The position numbers were made by a program, and so were the translations under genes. Under the pieces are notes generated by a model. The model saw only the letters and a program-made list of their open reading frames with translations. It ran no database searches and was not told the DNA's origin. Of a stretch of 21,511 nucleotides of DNA, positions 6,982-15,818 are shown in pieces; the stretch's first letter is position 1; the number at the start of each line of letters is the position of its first letter. This DNA is from SMTZ1-83 sp048883405 (lineage in GTDB: Archaea; Asgardarchaeota; Thorarchaeia; Thorarchaeales; Thorarchaeaceae). The stretch is from contig JBHLQS010000028.1 of the NCBI GenBank assembly GCA_048883405.1, positions 1-21,511 on the forward strand. Reading direction: 5' to 3'.

Positions 6982-7932
6982 ATGGTGGAAATGGCTCTTG
7001 TGACCGGCTGTGCTGGATTTGTCGGCAGCAATCTCGTAGACCACTTGCTGGATATAGGATACTCAGTCATAGGCCTTGACAATTTCAGTAACGGATTGGA
7101 GAAGAATCTCGAGTCAGCCCTGATGAATCCTCGATTCAAGCTTGTTACAGGCAGCATCATGGATGATGACATAGCCTCACAACTTGATTTCGAAGTAGAT
7201 GTCATCTACCACCTGGCAGCAATATCATCAGTCACGCGATCTGTGGAAAATCCACTCCTTGTACATAATATCAATGCAACTGGCACTCTGAAGATGCTTG
7301 AATTGGCAAGATTGAATCGAGCGAGAAGAGTTGTTTTCAGCTCAAGTGCTGCAGTCTACGGAATGCCAGAAGAGATACCGGTCAATGAGAGAACACCCGT
7401 TGAGCCTCTCAGCCCCTATGGAGCATCAAAACTTGCTGCAGAGATGTATCTCAGAGCGTATCACAACACCTATGGAATTGAGACTGTGATTTTGAGGTAT
7501 TTCAATATCTATGGGCCGAGACAGGCCTTCTCACCTTACAGCGGGGTTGTTTCAATCTTCATCAATAATGCTATCCGGAACATGCCGATTACAGTGGATG
7601 GGGATGGACTTCAAACCAGAAGTCTGATTCATATCGACGATGTTGTAGAGATTACACGACTTGCGGGAGAGTCATATCGAGCTGTCGGCGAAATACTGAA
7701 TGTAGCAGGCGATGACGTAATCTCTGTACTCCAGCTGGCAGACCGAGTCTTAGCACTGGTGCCTGAATCTAAATCAATGATTGTCCATGGGCCCGCAAGA
7801 CAGGGCGATATCAAGGAGAGTATTGGCTCAGGAGAGAGAGCCAAGAAAATCCTGGATTTCACTCCATCAGTCACCCTAGATGATGGACTCGAACGCACTG
7901 TGGATTGGTATCGAAACTATCTCCGTTCTTAG
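6982..7932 (+). CDS. NAD-dependent sugar-nucleotide epimerase (GalE/WbpP-like extended SDR)
   Basis: Extended short-chain dehydrogenases of this kind invert C4 of UDP-glucose, UDP-GlcNAc or relatives through a keto intermediate on NAD. The 316-residue protein has the Rossmann motif TGCAGFVG (8-15), an acidic residue after the second strand in GLDNFSNG for the NAD ribose, HLAAISSV, the catalytic serine region SSSAAVYG (120-127) and the catalytic pair in SPYGASK (Y146, K150). RYFNIYGPRQ and the GDIKESIG segment near the end are typical of archaeal GalE-like enzymes. The ATG at 6982 has GGTGA five bases upstream; a GTG nine bases earlier is less likely. The exact substrate cannot be told from sequence. 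It probably feeds protein or lipid glycosylation, like the dehydrogenase at the right edge. Confidence 0.9.
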   Translation: MVEMALVTGCAGFVGSNLVDHLLDIGYSVIGLDNFSNGLEKNLESALMNPRFKLVTGSIMDDDIASQLDFEVDVIYHLAAISSVTRSVENPLLVHNINATGTLKMLELARLNRARRVVFSSSAAVYGMPEEIPVNERTPVEPLSPYGASKLAAEMYLRAYHNTYGIETVILRYFNIYGPRQAFSPYSGVVSIFINNAIRNMPITVDGDGLQTRSLIHIDDVVEITRLAGESYRAVGEILNVAGDDVISVLQLADRVLALVPESKSMIVHGPARQGDIKESIGSGERAKKILDFTPSVTLDDGLERTVDWYRNYLRS

Positions 7933-7942
7933 AGGCCCCTGC

Positions 7943-10900
7943 TCATGTCACCGTTAGAATCAGGTTAATTGTGTCTACAATTCCCTCTTCAGTCCTCAGG
8001 ATTAGCTGTACCAAATACTGAGCCACAACCAGTCCTGTTGGCAAGTATGCAGTAACCAGTGGCGTTGTTCCATAGAGGTCACCCGGACCTACATTACCAA
8101 TATTGAGAGTAAAGGTCGTGTTCGACGGATACGCTGTAGGAACTACATTTGCACCGTGCCAGTTGACTGAGAAGTTGCCGGTAGCAATCACAATGTCCAG
8201 AGTCAAGTCATGACTTACATTGTCATTGTTTCGCAGCAATGTCACGAGATTGGCAGAGTCGCCTGAGCTGACTGTGATCGGGCTGAACACTGCGCTTTCA
8301 AAGCCTACCTCTCCAGTTCCAACTGTTGTCTGGTTAAGCAGTCCGAACATTTCGTAGTATGCCTCGACAACGTTAGCTCCGAGTGTCACGCGTTCGCCAG
8401 TCTGCGCATCAACTAGTCCTACACCGCCTAGCTTCTCAATCACCCTATCAGCTGATGTTTCGACTTCTAAGAATACCGGAATTACAAAGAACAAGTCCCC
8501 ACCGAGATGGTATAGCAGTCTGTTGCCGTATCTATGGGCACCCCAAAGCTGCAACTGGGTCCGGACTGCATCATTTGTTTCGAATGCTTGTACCGCTGCT
8601 GTTGGTCCCAATAAGGTCGAGTATCCTTCCTCACCGGCTTTAAAGAAACGCAAGACTCCGAAGTCCTTGTCACCACAGCCCATGACGTATATCCCTGCAA
8701 GATTTCGTCCAGCGGATTCCAAGAACTCACTGTTATGCATGGCAACAAAACGCTCCTCACCGAGAATTCGCATAATGATGTACCTAGTATCAGAACCCGC
8801 AGGAGCTTGATGGAAGTCATTTCCGCCTTTCCAAATGAAACCATCATGAACGTGATAGATATACGCTATTTCTAGCTGTCGCTCATAAAGATCTTCAGGC
8901 CATTTCATCTGTGACTGGAGCCAATTGGGTGTATCTTTCCAATTATAGTAGTTCTTGTAGGTGTTATCTAGGAAGAAATCTCCCTCGACGGGTGATTTAT
9001 AGAAATCGAGCTCCCCAGTCTGAACATCTACTAGCACAGTACCCATAAAGCGAACGTAGTTCTCATGTGCATATCCTGTCGCCAAGGGATAGTCAATAAA
9101 GACGGATACAGCATAGTATAGAGTCCCATCTGGGGCAACCACGATATACGGGTCACTATCAACTGTTAGCCCTTGGAGCATGACAGATTGGACCCTGGCA
9201 ACTACATCCCTCTGGACCAGCATATCCATATCGCGTCCTAAGAAAGACCAAGCCTCTGGACCCATGGTGAGAACGTAGAAGAACGACTCGAAGCCCCTGA
9301 GTGTGTAATCCGGCTGTCCCGGAAAGGTGTCATTACCAATCTCGGTGAATCCAGGCATATTGACGAATACGACATCTGAGAACCCAGCACCTTCACCGTA
9401 GTATGTATTGACAGTACTAGTCCTATTCAGAAGAGCAACTAGGTGGTCCCCTTCGATAATGTCACCGCTGTAGGCATCGAGAACGACCAGTCCTTCTGTG
9501 TGTGTGTAGATAAGATGTTGAGTGATGAAGGTGTCAGAAATGGTTTCATAGTCAAAAGTCAATGGAGCAATCCAGTATTCATGGCCCTTAAGATACACAA
9601 TATCTGAATCTGCCAATTGCATCCAGTTAGTGCCAATTTGGTTCTTCATCCGGTAGTAACTTGCAGTTTCATCCCATTGTCGAACAGTAGTCAAGGACTC
9701 CACTTCACCCTCTGGTGTGGCATTGACAGTCAAATCATCAAGAGTCAGGATCTCCATATCGTCTAGTCCCGCCGCCCAATTTGTGATGTCAATCTCCTTC
9801 TTTGTTTCGTATCCAAATTTCCAGTCTATGTACCGGTCGCCCTGCATCGGAATGTCATAGAGAAGTACTTGGGCAATTGGTGCCGATACTACTGCAACTA
9901 TGAGAAAGACTGCAATGAACCCAAACTTTCTCTGGGGACCAATTATCGGAATCATTCGCTCTATCTTCAAACGGCGCAGCTCGCCGCTGATGTTCGCACG
10001 ATCCTCCATCAACAACGTCACTCTACGTTTGTAGTCCTGCATGTCGATGGCACCAGCCTCATACTCCTGTCGAAGCGACATTAGCTCTCCCTGCAATCTT
10101 GCTAGGTCGCCCTCAAGCTGAGTTATCTTACCACGAAGCCGTGCTTGAGCATCACCTGAACGCATTCGCATAACCATGAAGAGCAAGGCACCTAAGAAAG
10201 AGGCGGCAAGTGCCACGATGAGCGCTATATATGTCAGATAAGTGCCTGCATTCACGGTCCACATTGGAACGCTAAGCAATTCTAGAATGATAACCATTGA
10301 TGCAACAAGGAGACCTTTGGAAATCACAATGAAGATATCACGATTTGCTAGCATGAGATCAGTCACAAGACTAAGTGCGATTCGTGCTGCTAGGAACACG
10401 AGAAAGGTTGCAATCAGACCCATGTATAGCTGATACGCCTCCATTGCTGGCACAAGGGCAATAACATCGGCTGAAGAGGTGTTCGGAGCGAAGGGGAGTG
10501 TAAAGAGCGTATTGACTTCCCCTGGGGAGATGGATATTGACCCATCTGCCATCAACATCATGAGGAATGCTACGTTCTGTCCGGTCACCGAATAGCCGCC
10601 GGTGGCTACATAGTATATGAAAAGTGCTGTAACCTGAGCCAGTCGCCAGAACAGAGCGGTTCGCATCTCTAGCTTCTTGACCATTCCACCAGTCTGCGAG
10701 AGAGCAGACATGAATGAGATGAAGGTCGATCGTTGAAAGGTGATGAAACTGGAGATCATGCTTAGGAGTGTCAGAAGTATGGCCGCGTAGAATAGGTTCC
10801 ACTCCAGGGTCCATGTGTTCCAAAATGAAACTCCAGCTTTTGCCTCATACATGTTCTGGAAGATAATCTGTCCGAGCCACCATCCATAGATGGCGCCGAG

Positions 10901-10960
10901 TGCAGTAATGAGAACGCCAGCTAGTATGAGCAGAATGATGAGAACCCTAGCGACCTTCAC
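7943..10960 (-). CDS. UPF0182-like large membrane protein with coiled-coil insert and C-terminal beta domain
   Basis: UPF0182 proteins have about seven N-terminal helices and a large outside domain of unknown function. This 1005-residue protein has hydrophobic helices near 4-28, 54-75, 103-125, 178-203, 209-232 and 240-265, then a charged coiled coil (269-336), a last helix (347-369) and a long extracellular region. Family-like phrases there are VVAPDGTLYYAVSVF followed by YVRFMGTVLVDVQTGELDFY, and MKWPEDLYERQLEIAYIYHV. The coil contains EYEAGAIDMQDYKRRVTLL, which resembles a SHOCT segment and is not usual for the family. The last 110 residues form a beta-rich, Ig-like region (LVTLLRNNDNVSHDLTLDIV). 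The start is GTG with AGGAGGA seven bases before it. The gene ends ten bases from the convergent epimerase. Function unknown. Confidence 0.75.
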   Translation of the reverse strand: MKVARVLIILLILAGVLITALGAIYGWWLGQIIFQNMYEAKAGVSFWNTWTLEWNLFYAAILLTLLSMISSFITFQRSTFISFMSALSQTGGMVKKLEMRTALFWRLAQVTALFIYYVATGGYSVTGQNVAFLMMLMADGSISISPGEVNTLFTLPFAPNTSSADVIALVPAMEAYQLYMGLIATFLVFLAARIALSLVTDLMLANRDIFIVISKGLLVASMVIILELLSVPMWTVNAGTYLTYIALIVALAASFLGALLFMVMRMRSGDAQARLRGKITQLEGDLARLQGELMSLRQEYEAGAIDMQDYKRRVTLLMEDRANISGELRRLKIERMIPIIGPQRKFGFIAVFLIVAVVSAPIAQVLLYDIPMQGDRYIDWKFGYETKKEIDITNWAAGLDDMEILTLDDLTVNATPEGEVESLTTVRQWDETASYYRMKNQIGTNWMQLADSDIVYLKGHEYWIAPLTFDYETISDTFITQHLIYTHTEGLVVLDAYSGDIIEGDHLVALLNRTSTVNTYYGEGAGFSDVVFVNMPGFTEIGNDTFPGQPDYTLRGFESFFYVLTMGPEAWSFLGRDMDMLVQRDVVARVQSVMLQGLTVDSDPYIVVAPDGTLYYAVSVFIDYPLATGYAHENYVRFMGTVLVDVQTGELDFYKSPVEGDFFLDNTYKNYYNWKDTPNWLQSQMKWPEDLYERQLEIAYIYHVHDGFIWKGGNDFHQAPAGSDTRYIIMRILGEERFVAMHNSEFLESAGRNLAGIYVMGCGDKDFGVLRFFKAGEEGYSTLLGPTAAVQAFETNDAVRTQLQLWGAHRYGNRLLYHLGGDLFFVIPVFLEVETSADRVIEKLGGVGLVDAQTGERVTLGANVVEAYYEMFGLLNQTTVGTGEVGFESAVFSPITVSSGDSANLVTLLRNNDNVSHDLTLDIVIATGNFSVNWHGANVVPTAYPSNTTFTLNIGNVGPGDLYGTTPLVTAYLPTGLVVAQYLVQLILRTEEGIVDTINLILTVT

Positions 10961-11010
10961 TCTCTAATCCTCCTGTATCGCTTTGCGACATGGCGCATAA
11001 GAGGCTATGG

Positions 11011-11018
11011 TTATATGA
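11011..11018 (-). promoter_or_regulatory. TATA box for the UPF0182-like gene
   Basis: TTCATATAACC on the minus strand lies between the deformylase stop and the UPF0182-like start. Transcription would begin near 10987, with a short leader carrying AGGAGGA. The gene may thus be expressed apart from the deformylase upstream. Confidence 0.45.
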
Positions 11019-11028
11019 AGGAAACTCC

Positions 11029-11538
11029 TCAATCCATCACTAGACCAGGTTTTACCTGTCCTCGTAATGCGAAGGACTTGGAATCAATAGCTCTTGAAAT
11101 CGCGAGAACACCATCCAGATGGTCATACTCGTGTTGGATGAGCTCTGAAAGCGAGTCCTCTAGGTTCATGGTTTGCAATTCCCAATTCATGTCCCTATAC
11201 CGAATTGTACATGTCTTGTGCCGCCTGACTCGAACCAATAAGTCGGGAAAGCACATGCAATCATCCCACACTTCAAGCAAATCCTTGCTGAGATTCTCAA
11301 GTACGGGATTGATGAACACATGTGGCATATCGATGTGCATGTAGATGATTCTCTTCATCACCCCTATCTGTGGAGCAGCAATCGCTCTTCCAGCCCCGTA
11401 TTTGCGTCGAAACTCCATCATTGTGTCGTGCAGGTCCCGGCAGATTGATTCAACATCAGAGAACTCTTCCCTCTCTACCGGCTCAGAAATCGCATAGAGG
11501 ATGGGATTGCCTAGGAGGAGTATATCTTGAACTGTCAT
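11029..11538 (-). CDS. def: Peptide deformylase
   Basis: Peptide deformylase removes the formyl group from the N-terminal methionine of new proteins. All three family motifs are present in the 169 residues: GAGRAIAAPQIG (48-59) for G.GLAAPQ; DDCMCFP (92-98), where C94 is the metal ligand of EGCLS.P; and QHEYDH (135-140) with H136, E137 and H140 as metal ligands and catalytic acid/base. The serine of EGCLS is a cysteine here (C96) and the glutamate-glycine is Asp-Asp, so the substrate site is altered. The ATG at 11538 gives a normal N-terminus (MTVQDILLLGNPIL); a TTG at 11550 is less likely. No strong Shine-Dalgarno is seen; a weak TTAATA near 11570 suggests a leaderless message. Archaea start proteins with unformylated methionine, so the true substrate is open. 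No formyltransferase gene is nearby. Confidence 0.9.
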   Translation of the reverse strand: MTVQDILLLGNPILYAISEPVEREEFSDVESICRDLHDTMMEFRRKYGAGRAIAAPQIGVMKRIIYMHIDMPHVFINPVLENLSKDLLEVWDDCMCFPDLLVRVRRHKTCTIRYRDMNWELQTMNLEDSLSELIQHEYDHLDGVLAISRAIDSKSFALRGQVKPGLVMD

Positions 11539-11612
11539 CGCAGATGCCAAGCTGCAAATGACGCTATTAACCTAGTCCTGAATTCATTTGAGTTTCGATT
11601 TCCGTGTTTCAT

Positions 11613-13502
11613 TCAGTCCTTCCGTAGAATCGCAAATCCTCCAACAGTGATGACCGTTGCCGCTCCAGCGATACCAGCAATTATTGGCAGGAATGGAGAT
11701 GGCGGGGGCTTAGTTGTTGTGATTGGTGTAGAGGTTGTGGGAGTTGCTTTCGGTGGCTTCTTCCAATAGAATGGATTCGGCACAATGTCAATGTATTCGC
11801 CCAACACCCATTCAGATGCCATGAAGGGCCCTGAAACAACTAGATTCTCATTGAAATCTTCAGGTGTGAAACTGAAACCAGAAGAGGAGACCCGATCATA
11901 TTGGTCAAGCGCGTGGAATGGAATAATTGGCGTGAAACAGATTTTGTACCAATGCCAGAACGACTCGGTGGTCAATTGCAGTTCAACTTGAAACGGACCA
12001 CTCGCAAAGCAACTGCTAATGTCAAAGGGGAGAGAGGCATCTCCGTATGTCTCTTGATAGTTGAAGTTCTCACTGAACCAAAGTATGGAATAGAGGACAT
12101 CCCTTGCAGTCAACCTTGTACCATCACTGAATCTGGCGTTGCGGACCAGATCTACCACTATTCTTGTGTTTCCATCAGGAATCGCGGGATTATCATCATG
12201 AGTTTCTATTGAATAGCTCTCTGCCAACCAATTGATGACATTGAGATCGGGGCCGATCATAGCAAGAGAATCATACATCAGTTCCATGTGATTCTTGACA
12301 GAGAACCAGTAACATACATCGACATCACAGGTCTTAGGTTGGAGCTGGATAGTTTCATGTGAAGCATCTCCTGCATGCGTGGTGCCAAATCTTATTGTTC
12401 CACTAGCTGAATCCCCTGAAGCATTGAGTCCTGTGAAGAAACTATGAGGACCATAAGCTAGATGGTCTACAATTCCATTGAATTGGCCTTTGCGATAGGC
12501 TGAGTAAAGCGGAAAACGAATGAGAAAGATGCCAGGAGCATCCTCAATAAGGATGCTCTGCAGTTCCTTCATCGCTTCCATAACTTCATTGTAATCTACC
12601 GAATGTAGTGCCACGTCTGCGCGTGCTTCGAATGTAGCATTCGACCAACCTGGTTGCTCAAGCCAAAAGTTAACCCATGAATCAAGAGTCATGTCATGTG
12701 CAATCAATCCAAATAGATAGATATCGAAATCGAAGGAGCTTAACAAAGCATACGCTTGGCTCTCATCGGATATTCGAGTTGAGTATGCAGTGAGATTCAA
12801 ATTGTGAAGGGCATCTACAATTAGATTTGCATTGTCCTCATTCAGCGGGCCGCCCACCTCGCTCCTCCAGAATTTGATTTCTATGGCAGGTATCTCAATC
12901 CCGCCAGGTCCTTCTCTCCATCCATCGGAGTCGATATCAACGAAACCAAGAGAATCAAGTAGAGAAGCTCCCTCACTCACTTCTGCCTCGTAGTAGTGAT
13001 GTGTCATATCTGCCTCAATTGAAAATGGGAATGGTGCGACAAAGTTGGAGTCTTGAGGCTGCAATCCTTGAATAGCACCCATGGCATTCTTGTCGATGGC
13101 TAGATGAAGCGCTTTTCTAACACCAGAGATGTTCAGGGGCCACCTAGCACAATTGATATCGGCATAGCAGACCGAAAAGCGATAGAACTCAACGAGTTCC
13201 ACATTTGGAGTCGTTCGTAGAGCCTCTATATCATCAGGAAGGTAGGCTTGCGTGGTCATGACGTCTATATCGCCATCAATCAGTGCTTGTATCGGAGCCC
13301 TAAATTGATCAGAATCCGGATCAACGGGGTCACTGATGTTAAGATAGACATATCTAATCTTTTCCAAGTGAGGCCCCATCCAAGTGTCTGCATTTGCTCC
13401 CGGTTGAGCGATAGCGATAGGAGCTAGGAACAGAAACAGCATGAAGTAGAATGCTATAATAGATACCATGAATTTCTTGAAGCGATTCTTCTTGCATCCC
13501 AT
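11613..13502 (-). CDS. Anchored solute-binding protein of the peptide/nickel family, apparently circularly permuted
   Basis: Family 5 binding proteins deliver peptides, nickel or sugars to ABC importers. This 629-residue protein has a signal peptide (1-35, hydrophobic 11-32, ending AIAQP), a low-complexity Thr/Pro linker (583-601) and a C-terminal helix (603-626) with a short basic tail, so it is anchored on the outer face of the membrane. The domain order is odd. Residues 44-350 look like the second half of the fold: LEKIRYVYL, DGDIDVMTT, GVRKALHLAIDKNAM, the substrate-lobe strands, then LQSILIEDAPGIFL. Residues 367-582 look like its first half: ELMYDSL, WLAESY, ARFSDGTRLTARDVLYSI, SGPFMASEWVLGEY and NPFYW. 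The ATG at 13502 has GGAGAGG eight bases before it; a TTG at 13535 is less likely. No permease or ATPase genes are nearby. Confidence 0.85.
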   Translation of the reverse strand: MGCKKNRFKKFMVSIIAFYFMLFLFLAPIAIAQPGANADTWMGPHLEKIRYVYLNISDPVDPDSDQFRAPIQALIDGDIDVMTTQAYLPDDIEALRTTPNVELVEFYRFSVCYADINCARWPLNISGVRKALHLAIDKNAMGAIQGLQPQDSNFVAPFPFSIEADMTHHYYEAEVSEGASLLDSLGFVDIDSDGWREGPGGIEIPAIEIKFWRSEVGGPLNEDNANLIVDALHNLNLTAYSTRISDESQAYALLSSFDFDIYLFGLIAHDMTLDSWVNFWLEQPGWSNATFEARADVALHSVDYNEVMEAMKELQSILIEDAPGIFLIRFPLYSAYRKGQFNGIVDHLAYGPHSFFTGLNASGDSASGTIRFGTTHAGDASHETIQLQPKTCDVDVCYWFSVKNHMELMYDSLAMIGPDLNVINWLAESYSIETHDDNPAIPDGNTRIVVDLVRNARFSDGTRLTARDVLYSILWFSENFNYQETYGDASLPFDISSCFASGPFQVELQLTTESFWHWYKICFTPIIPFHALDQYDRVSSSGFSFTPEDFNENLVVSGPFMASEWVLGEYIDIVPNPFYWKKPPKATPTTSTPITTTKPPPSPFLPIIAGIAGAATVITVGGFAILRKD

Positions 13503-13617
13503 TCTGGGTTCCTCTCCTAAGACCTTGCACACCAACGTATGCCCTGTGGTACTCAGACGCTACCTAACCCATTGCTTAGCCTGTTGCGAAGCCAAAGTGT
13601 GGTTACTCTCTCCTTTG

Positions 13618-13625
13618 GTATAAAT
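13618..13625 (-). promoter_or_regulatory. TATA box for the solute-binding protein gene
   Basis: ATTTATACC on the minus strand is a clear TATA box. Transcription would begin near 13592, leaving a leader of about 90 bases, long for this window, which leaves room for a control element. It lies back to back with the promoter at 13683-13690. Confidence 0.5.
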
Positions 13626-13682
13626 CTTGCCTGAAGTATTTCGCAATTGTTAATTGTCAGAGCTCCGGAACTTGTAACTTAG

Positions 13683-13690
13683 TTTTTAAG
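13683..13690 (+). promoter_or_regulatory. TATA-like box for the propeller gene pair
   Basis: TTTTTAAG lies about 60 bases before the TTG start at 13746, so transcription would begin near 13712 with a leader of some 34 bases carrying AGAGGAGA. Confidence 0.4.
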
Positions 13691-13745
13691 GAAATGAGTC
13701 TATGGCAACTGGAGGAAGGCAGGTAAGAGTGTAGAGGAGAATTGG

Positions 13746-15818
13746 TTGAAATCTGGTAGAGTGGTGCTTGCATCCCTTTTTCTGATTATGCTATTCAGCT
13801 GCTTACCAAACACGACAAATGGATATCGGTTTGAAGTAGAGTCAGAAATTGGTCCAAATCAAGTGTCTATCTCAGAGTCGTTCTACTTCTCAACTTATTT
13901 GGGCGGAGATGACGCTAAGCAATCGGACGACGATAGAGGTGCTCACTCCTGCATTGGACCAGATGGAACTGTCTATTCATTGGTCTACTCCTCAACACAA
14001 TATTGGCCTATGGTCGACGCAATTTACGACACATATCGAGGAGGAGAGTCTGACATCGTACTTGTTCAGACTACTGCGGATGGAACGGAATACATGTTTA
14101 GCACGTTTCTCGGAGGCAATGGCTTAGAGTTTCCTGCTAAGATGCATGTTGATGATCAGGGTAGTGTGTACATTGTAGGATCTACTAGCTCCACAGATCT
14201 CGCTACTCCGGGATCATATGATGAAACGTTCAACGGGGGCAACAATGACGTTTTCGTAATGAAGTTAAATCCACATACCGGCATAATTCATTACGCTACG
14301 TACATAGGAGGTTCAAGCGATGAACATCCATACTCCCTGGTTGTGGATTCTAGCGGATATGTTTACGTAACGGGATACACCCAATCAAATGACTTCCCAA
14401 AAGTGAATGCTATTGACGGAGTCTTGAATGGTGGAACTGATGCTTTCATCTTCAAGCTGAATGCCGATGGGAGCGATTTAGAATTCTCGACATTTTTCGG
14501 CGGAAGTGGGGGTGACAAGGGCTATGATATCACACTCGGGTTAGATGGTAAAGTCTGCATTACGGGAGAAACTAGTTCAATTGACTTCTCAAGCTCAGAC
14601 GGCGCCTATGATAGGACTCTGAATGGAACCCTGGATGGATTCATTGCTAAGATCGAGGCCGATGGAAGCGAAATCATCTACTCATCCTTGATTGGTGGAA
14701 CAGGAACTGATTCAGGCCGCTGTTGCGTCTCCGATAGCGCTGGCAATCTCTATGTCACTGGGAGCACTCAATCAGGAGACTTTCCCTGTGTTGCGCCATA
14801 TGATGAGGATTCGAATGGCAATCTAGATGTATTCTTGCTGAAAATGAATGAGCAAGGAAGTGAACTACTCTATTCAACGTATTTTGGAGGCAATCACGAC
14901 GACGAACCAAGGGGTATTTGTCTGGATGAATGGGGTCACGTTGTCATCCAGGGAGGAACTAGTTCAGATGACTTTCCAATGAAAAATGCTTTTGACGATG
15001 AGCTTGATGGGGAGATAGACATAGACGAGAATACCTTCATAGACTGCTTTGTATCAAGACTAGATATCATTAGCAACCGGCTTCTCTTCAGCACTTATAT
15101 TGGAGGCAATGGAAACGAAGACTCCGGTTGGATTGATCTTGATGATAAGGGGAATTTCGTCATCTGCGGCATGACGAAGTCCAATGATTTTCCTGTGACA
15201 GACGATTCCCTTCAAGCCGGATACTTCTACAATTGGGACGTGTTCGTGGCTGCGGTCTACGACCGTGGAGATATGGATGAAGACGATCTAATGGAATTCC
15301 AAGAAAGAGCATTAGGAACGGACCCGCTGAATCCTGACAGCGACTCTGACTCGATGCCAGATGGATGGGAGTATCACAACGGCTTGAATCCACTCCTTGA
15401 TGATTCCTTCCAGGACCTCGATTTGGATGGGCTGAGTAATAAAGATGAATACCTACTTGGAACATACCCCAATAATCCAGACTCGGATCGTGACTCATAT
15501 CCTGACGAGTGGGAAGTAGCAAACGGTTTTGATCCATTGGACTCCAATGTACCTTTGAATGAACTGCTCCTCTTTAATTCGCCTCTGATAACAGCCGCAG
15601 CCATAATTGCAGTTGCAGCGCTAATCGTGTATTTAGTCCGACCCAAATCAGAGATAGCTGCTGAGGAACAAGCTAGGATACAAGCTGAGGATATTGAGGC
15701 GACACGGAGAGCTCTGCAGGAACTGACGGAAGACATCCAGTCCGAATCGGTTACCGACGCACCCGTTGATGGACCCATGATTGTCGAAGATGCAGATGAA
15801 GGAGGGGATGACGAATGA
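13746..15818 (+). CDS. Membrane-anchored seven-repeat SBBP propeller protein with calcium-binding (TSP3-like) repeats
   Basis: A secreted, anchored surface protein of 690 residues; no enzyme motif is seen. It has a signal peptide (about 1-26). Seven SBBP-type repeats start near residues 46, 116, 181, 245, 310, 374 and 446, each of the form FSTY.GG, D..G..Y..G.T.S.DFP, which would close into a seven-bladed beta-propeller. Then come Asp-rich repeats (DPLNPDSDSDSMPDGWEY, DLDLDGLSNKDEY, NPDSDRDSYPDEWE; 508-600) like thrombospondin type 3 calcium loops. A membrane helix (612-631) and a charged cytoplasmic tail follow, with a short coiled coil (AEEQARIQAEDIEATRRAL) and an acidic end. The start is TTG with AGAGGAGA five bases upstream. 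It overlaps the next gene by four bases (ATGA), so the two are translated together. Confidence 0.88.
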   Translation: MKSGRVVLASLFLIMLFSCLPNTTNGYRFEVESEIGPNQVSISESFYFSTYLGGDDAKQSDDDRGAHSCIGPDGTVYSLVYSSTQYWPMVDAIYDTYRGGESDIVLVQTTADGTEYMFSTFLGGNGLEFPAKMHVDDQGSVYIVGSTSSTDLATPGSYDETFNGGNNDVFVMKLNPHTGIIHYATYIGGSSDEHPYSLVVDSSGYVYVTGYTQSNDFPKVNAIDGVLNGGTDAFIFKLNADGSDLEFSTFFGGSGGDKGYDITLGLDGKVCITGETSSIDFSSSDGAYDRTLNGTLDGFIAKIEADGSEIIYSSLIGGTGTDSGRCCVSDSAGNLYVTGSTQSGDFPCVAPYDEDSNGNLDVFLLKMNEQGSELLYSTYFGGNHDDEPRGICLDEWGHVVIQGGTSSDDFPMKNAFDDELDGEIDIDENTFIDCFVSRLDIISNRLLFSTYIGGNGNEDSGWIDLDDKGNFVICGMTKSNDFPVTDDSLQAGYFYNWDVFVAAVYDRGDMDEDDLMEFQERALGTDPLNPDSDSDSMPDGWEYHNGLNPLLDDSFQDLDLDGLSNKDEYLLGTYPNNPDSDRDSYPDEWEVANGFDPLDSNVPLNELLLFNSPLITAAAIIAVAALIVYLVRPKSEIAAEEQARIQAEDIEATRRALQELTEDIQSESVTDAPVDGPMIVEDADEGGDDE

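Noticed and set aside
11613..13502. Two fused or frameshifted separate binding-protein fragments
   Set aside because: The frame is continuous with one signal peptide and one anchor, and the two parts are complementary rather than overlapping; a misassembly cannot be fully excluded without reads.
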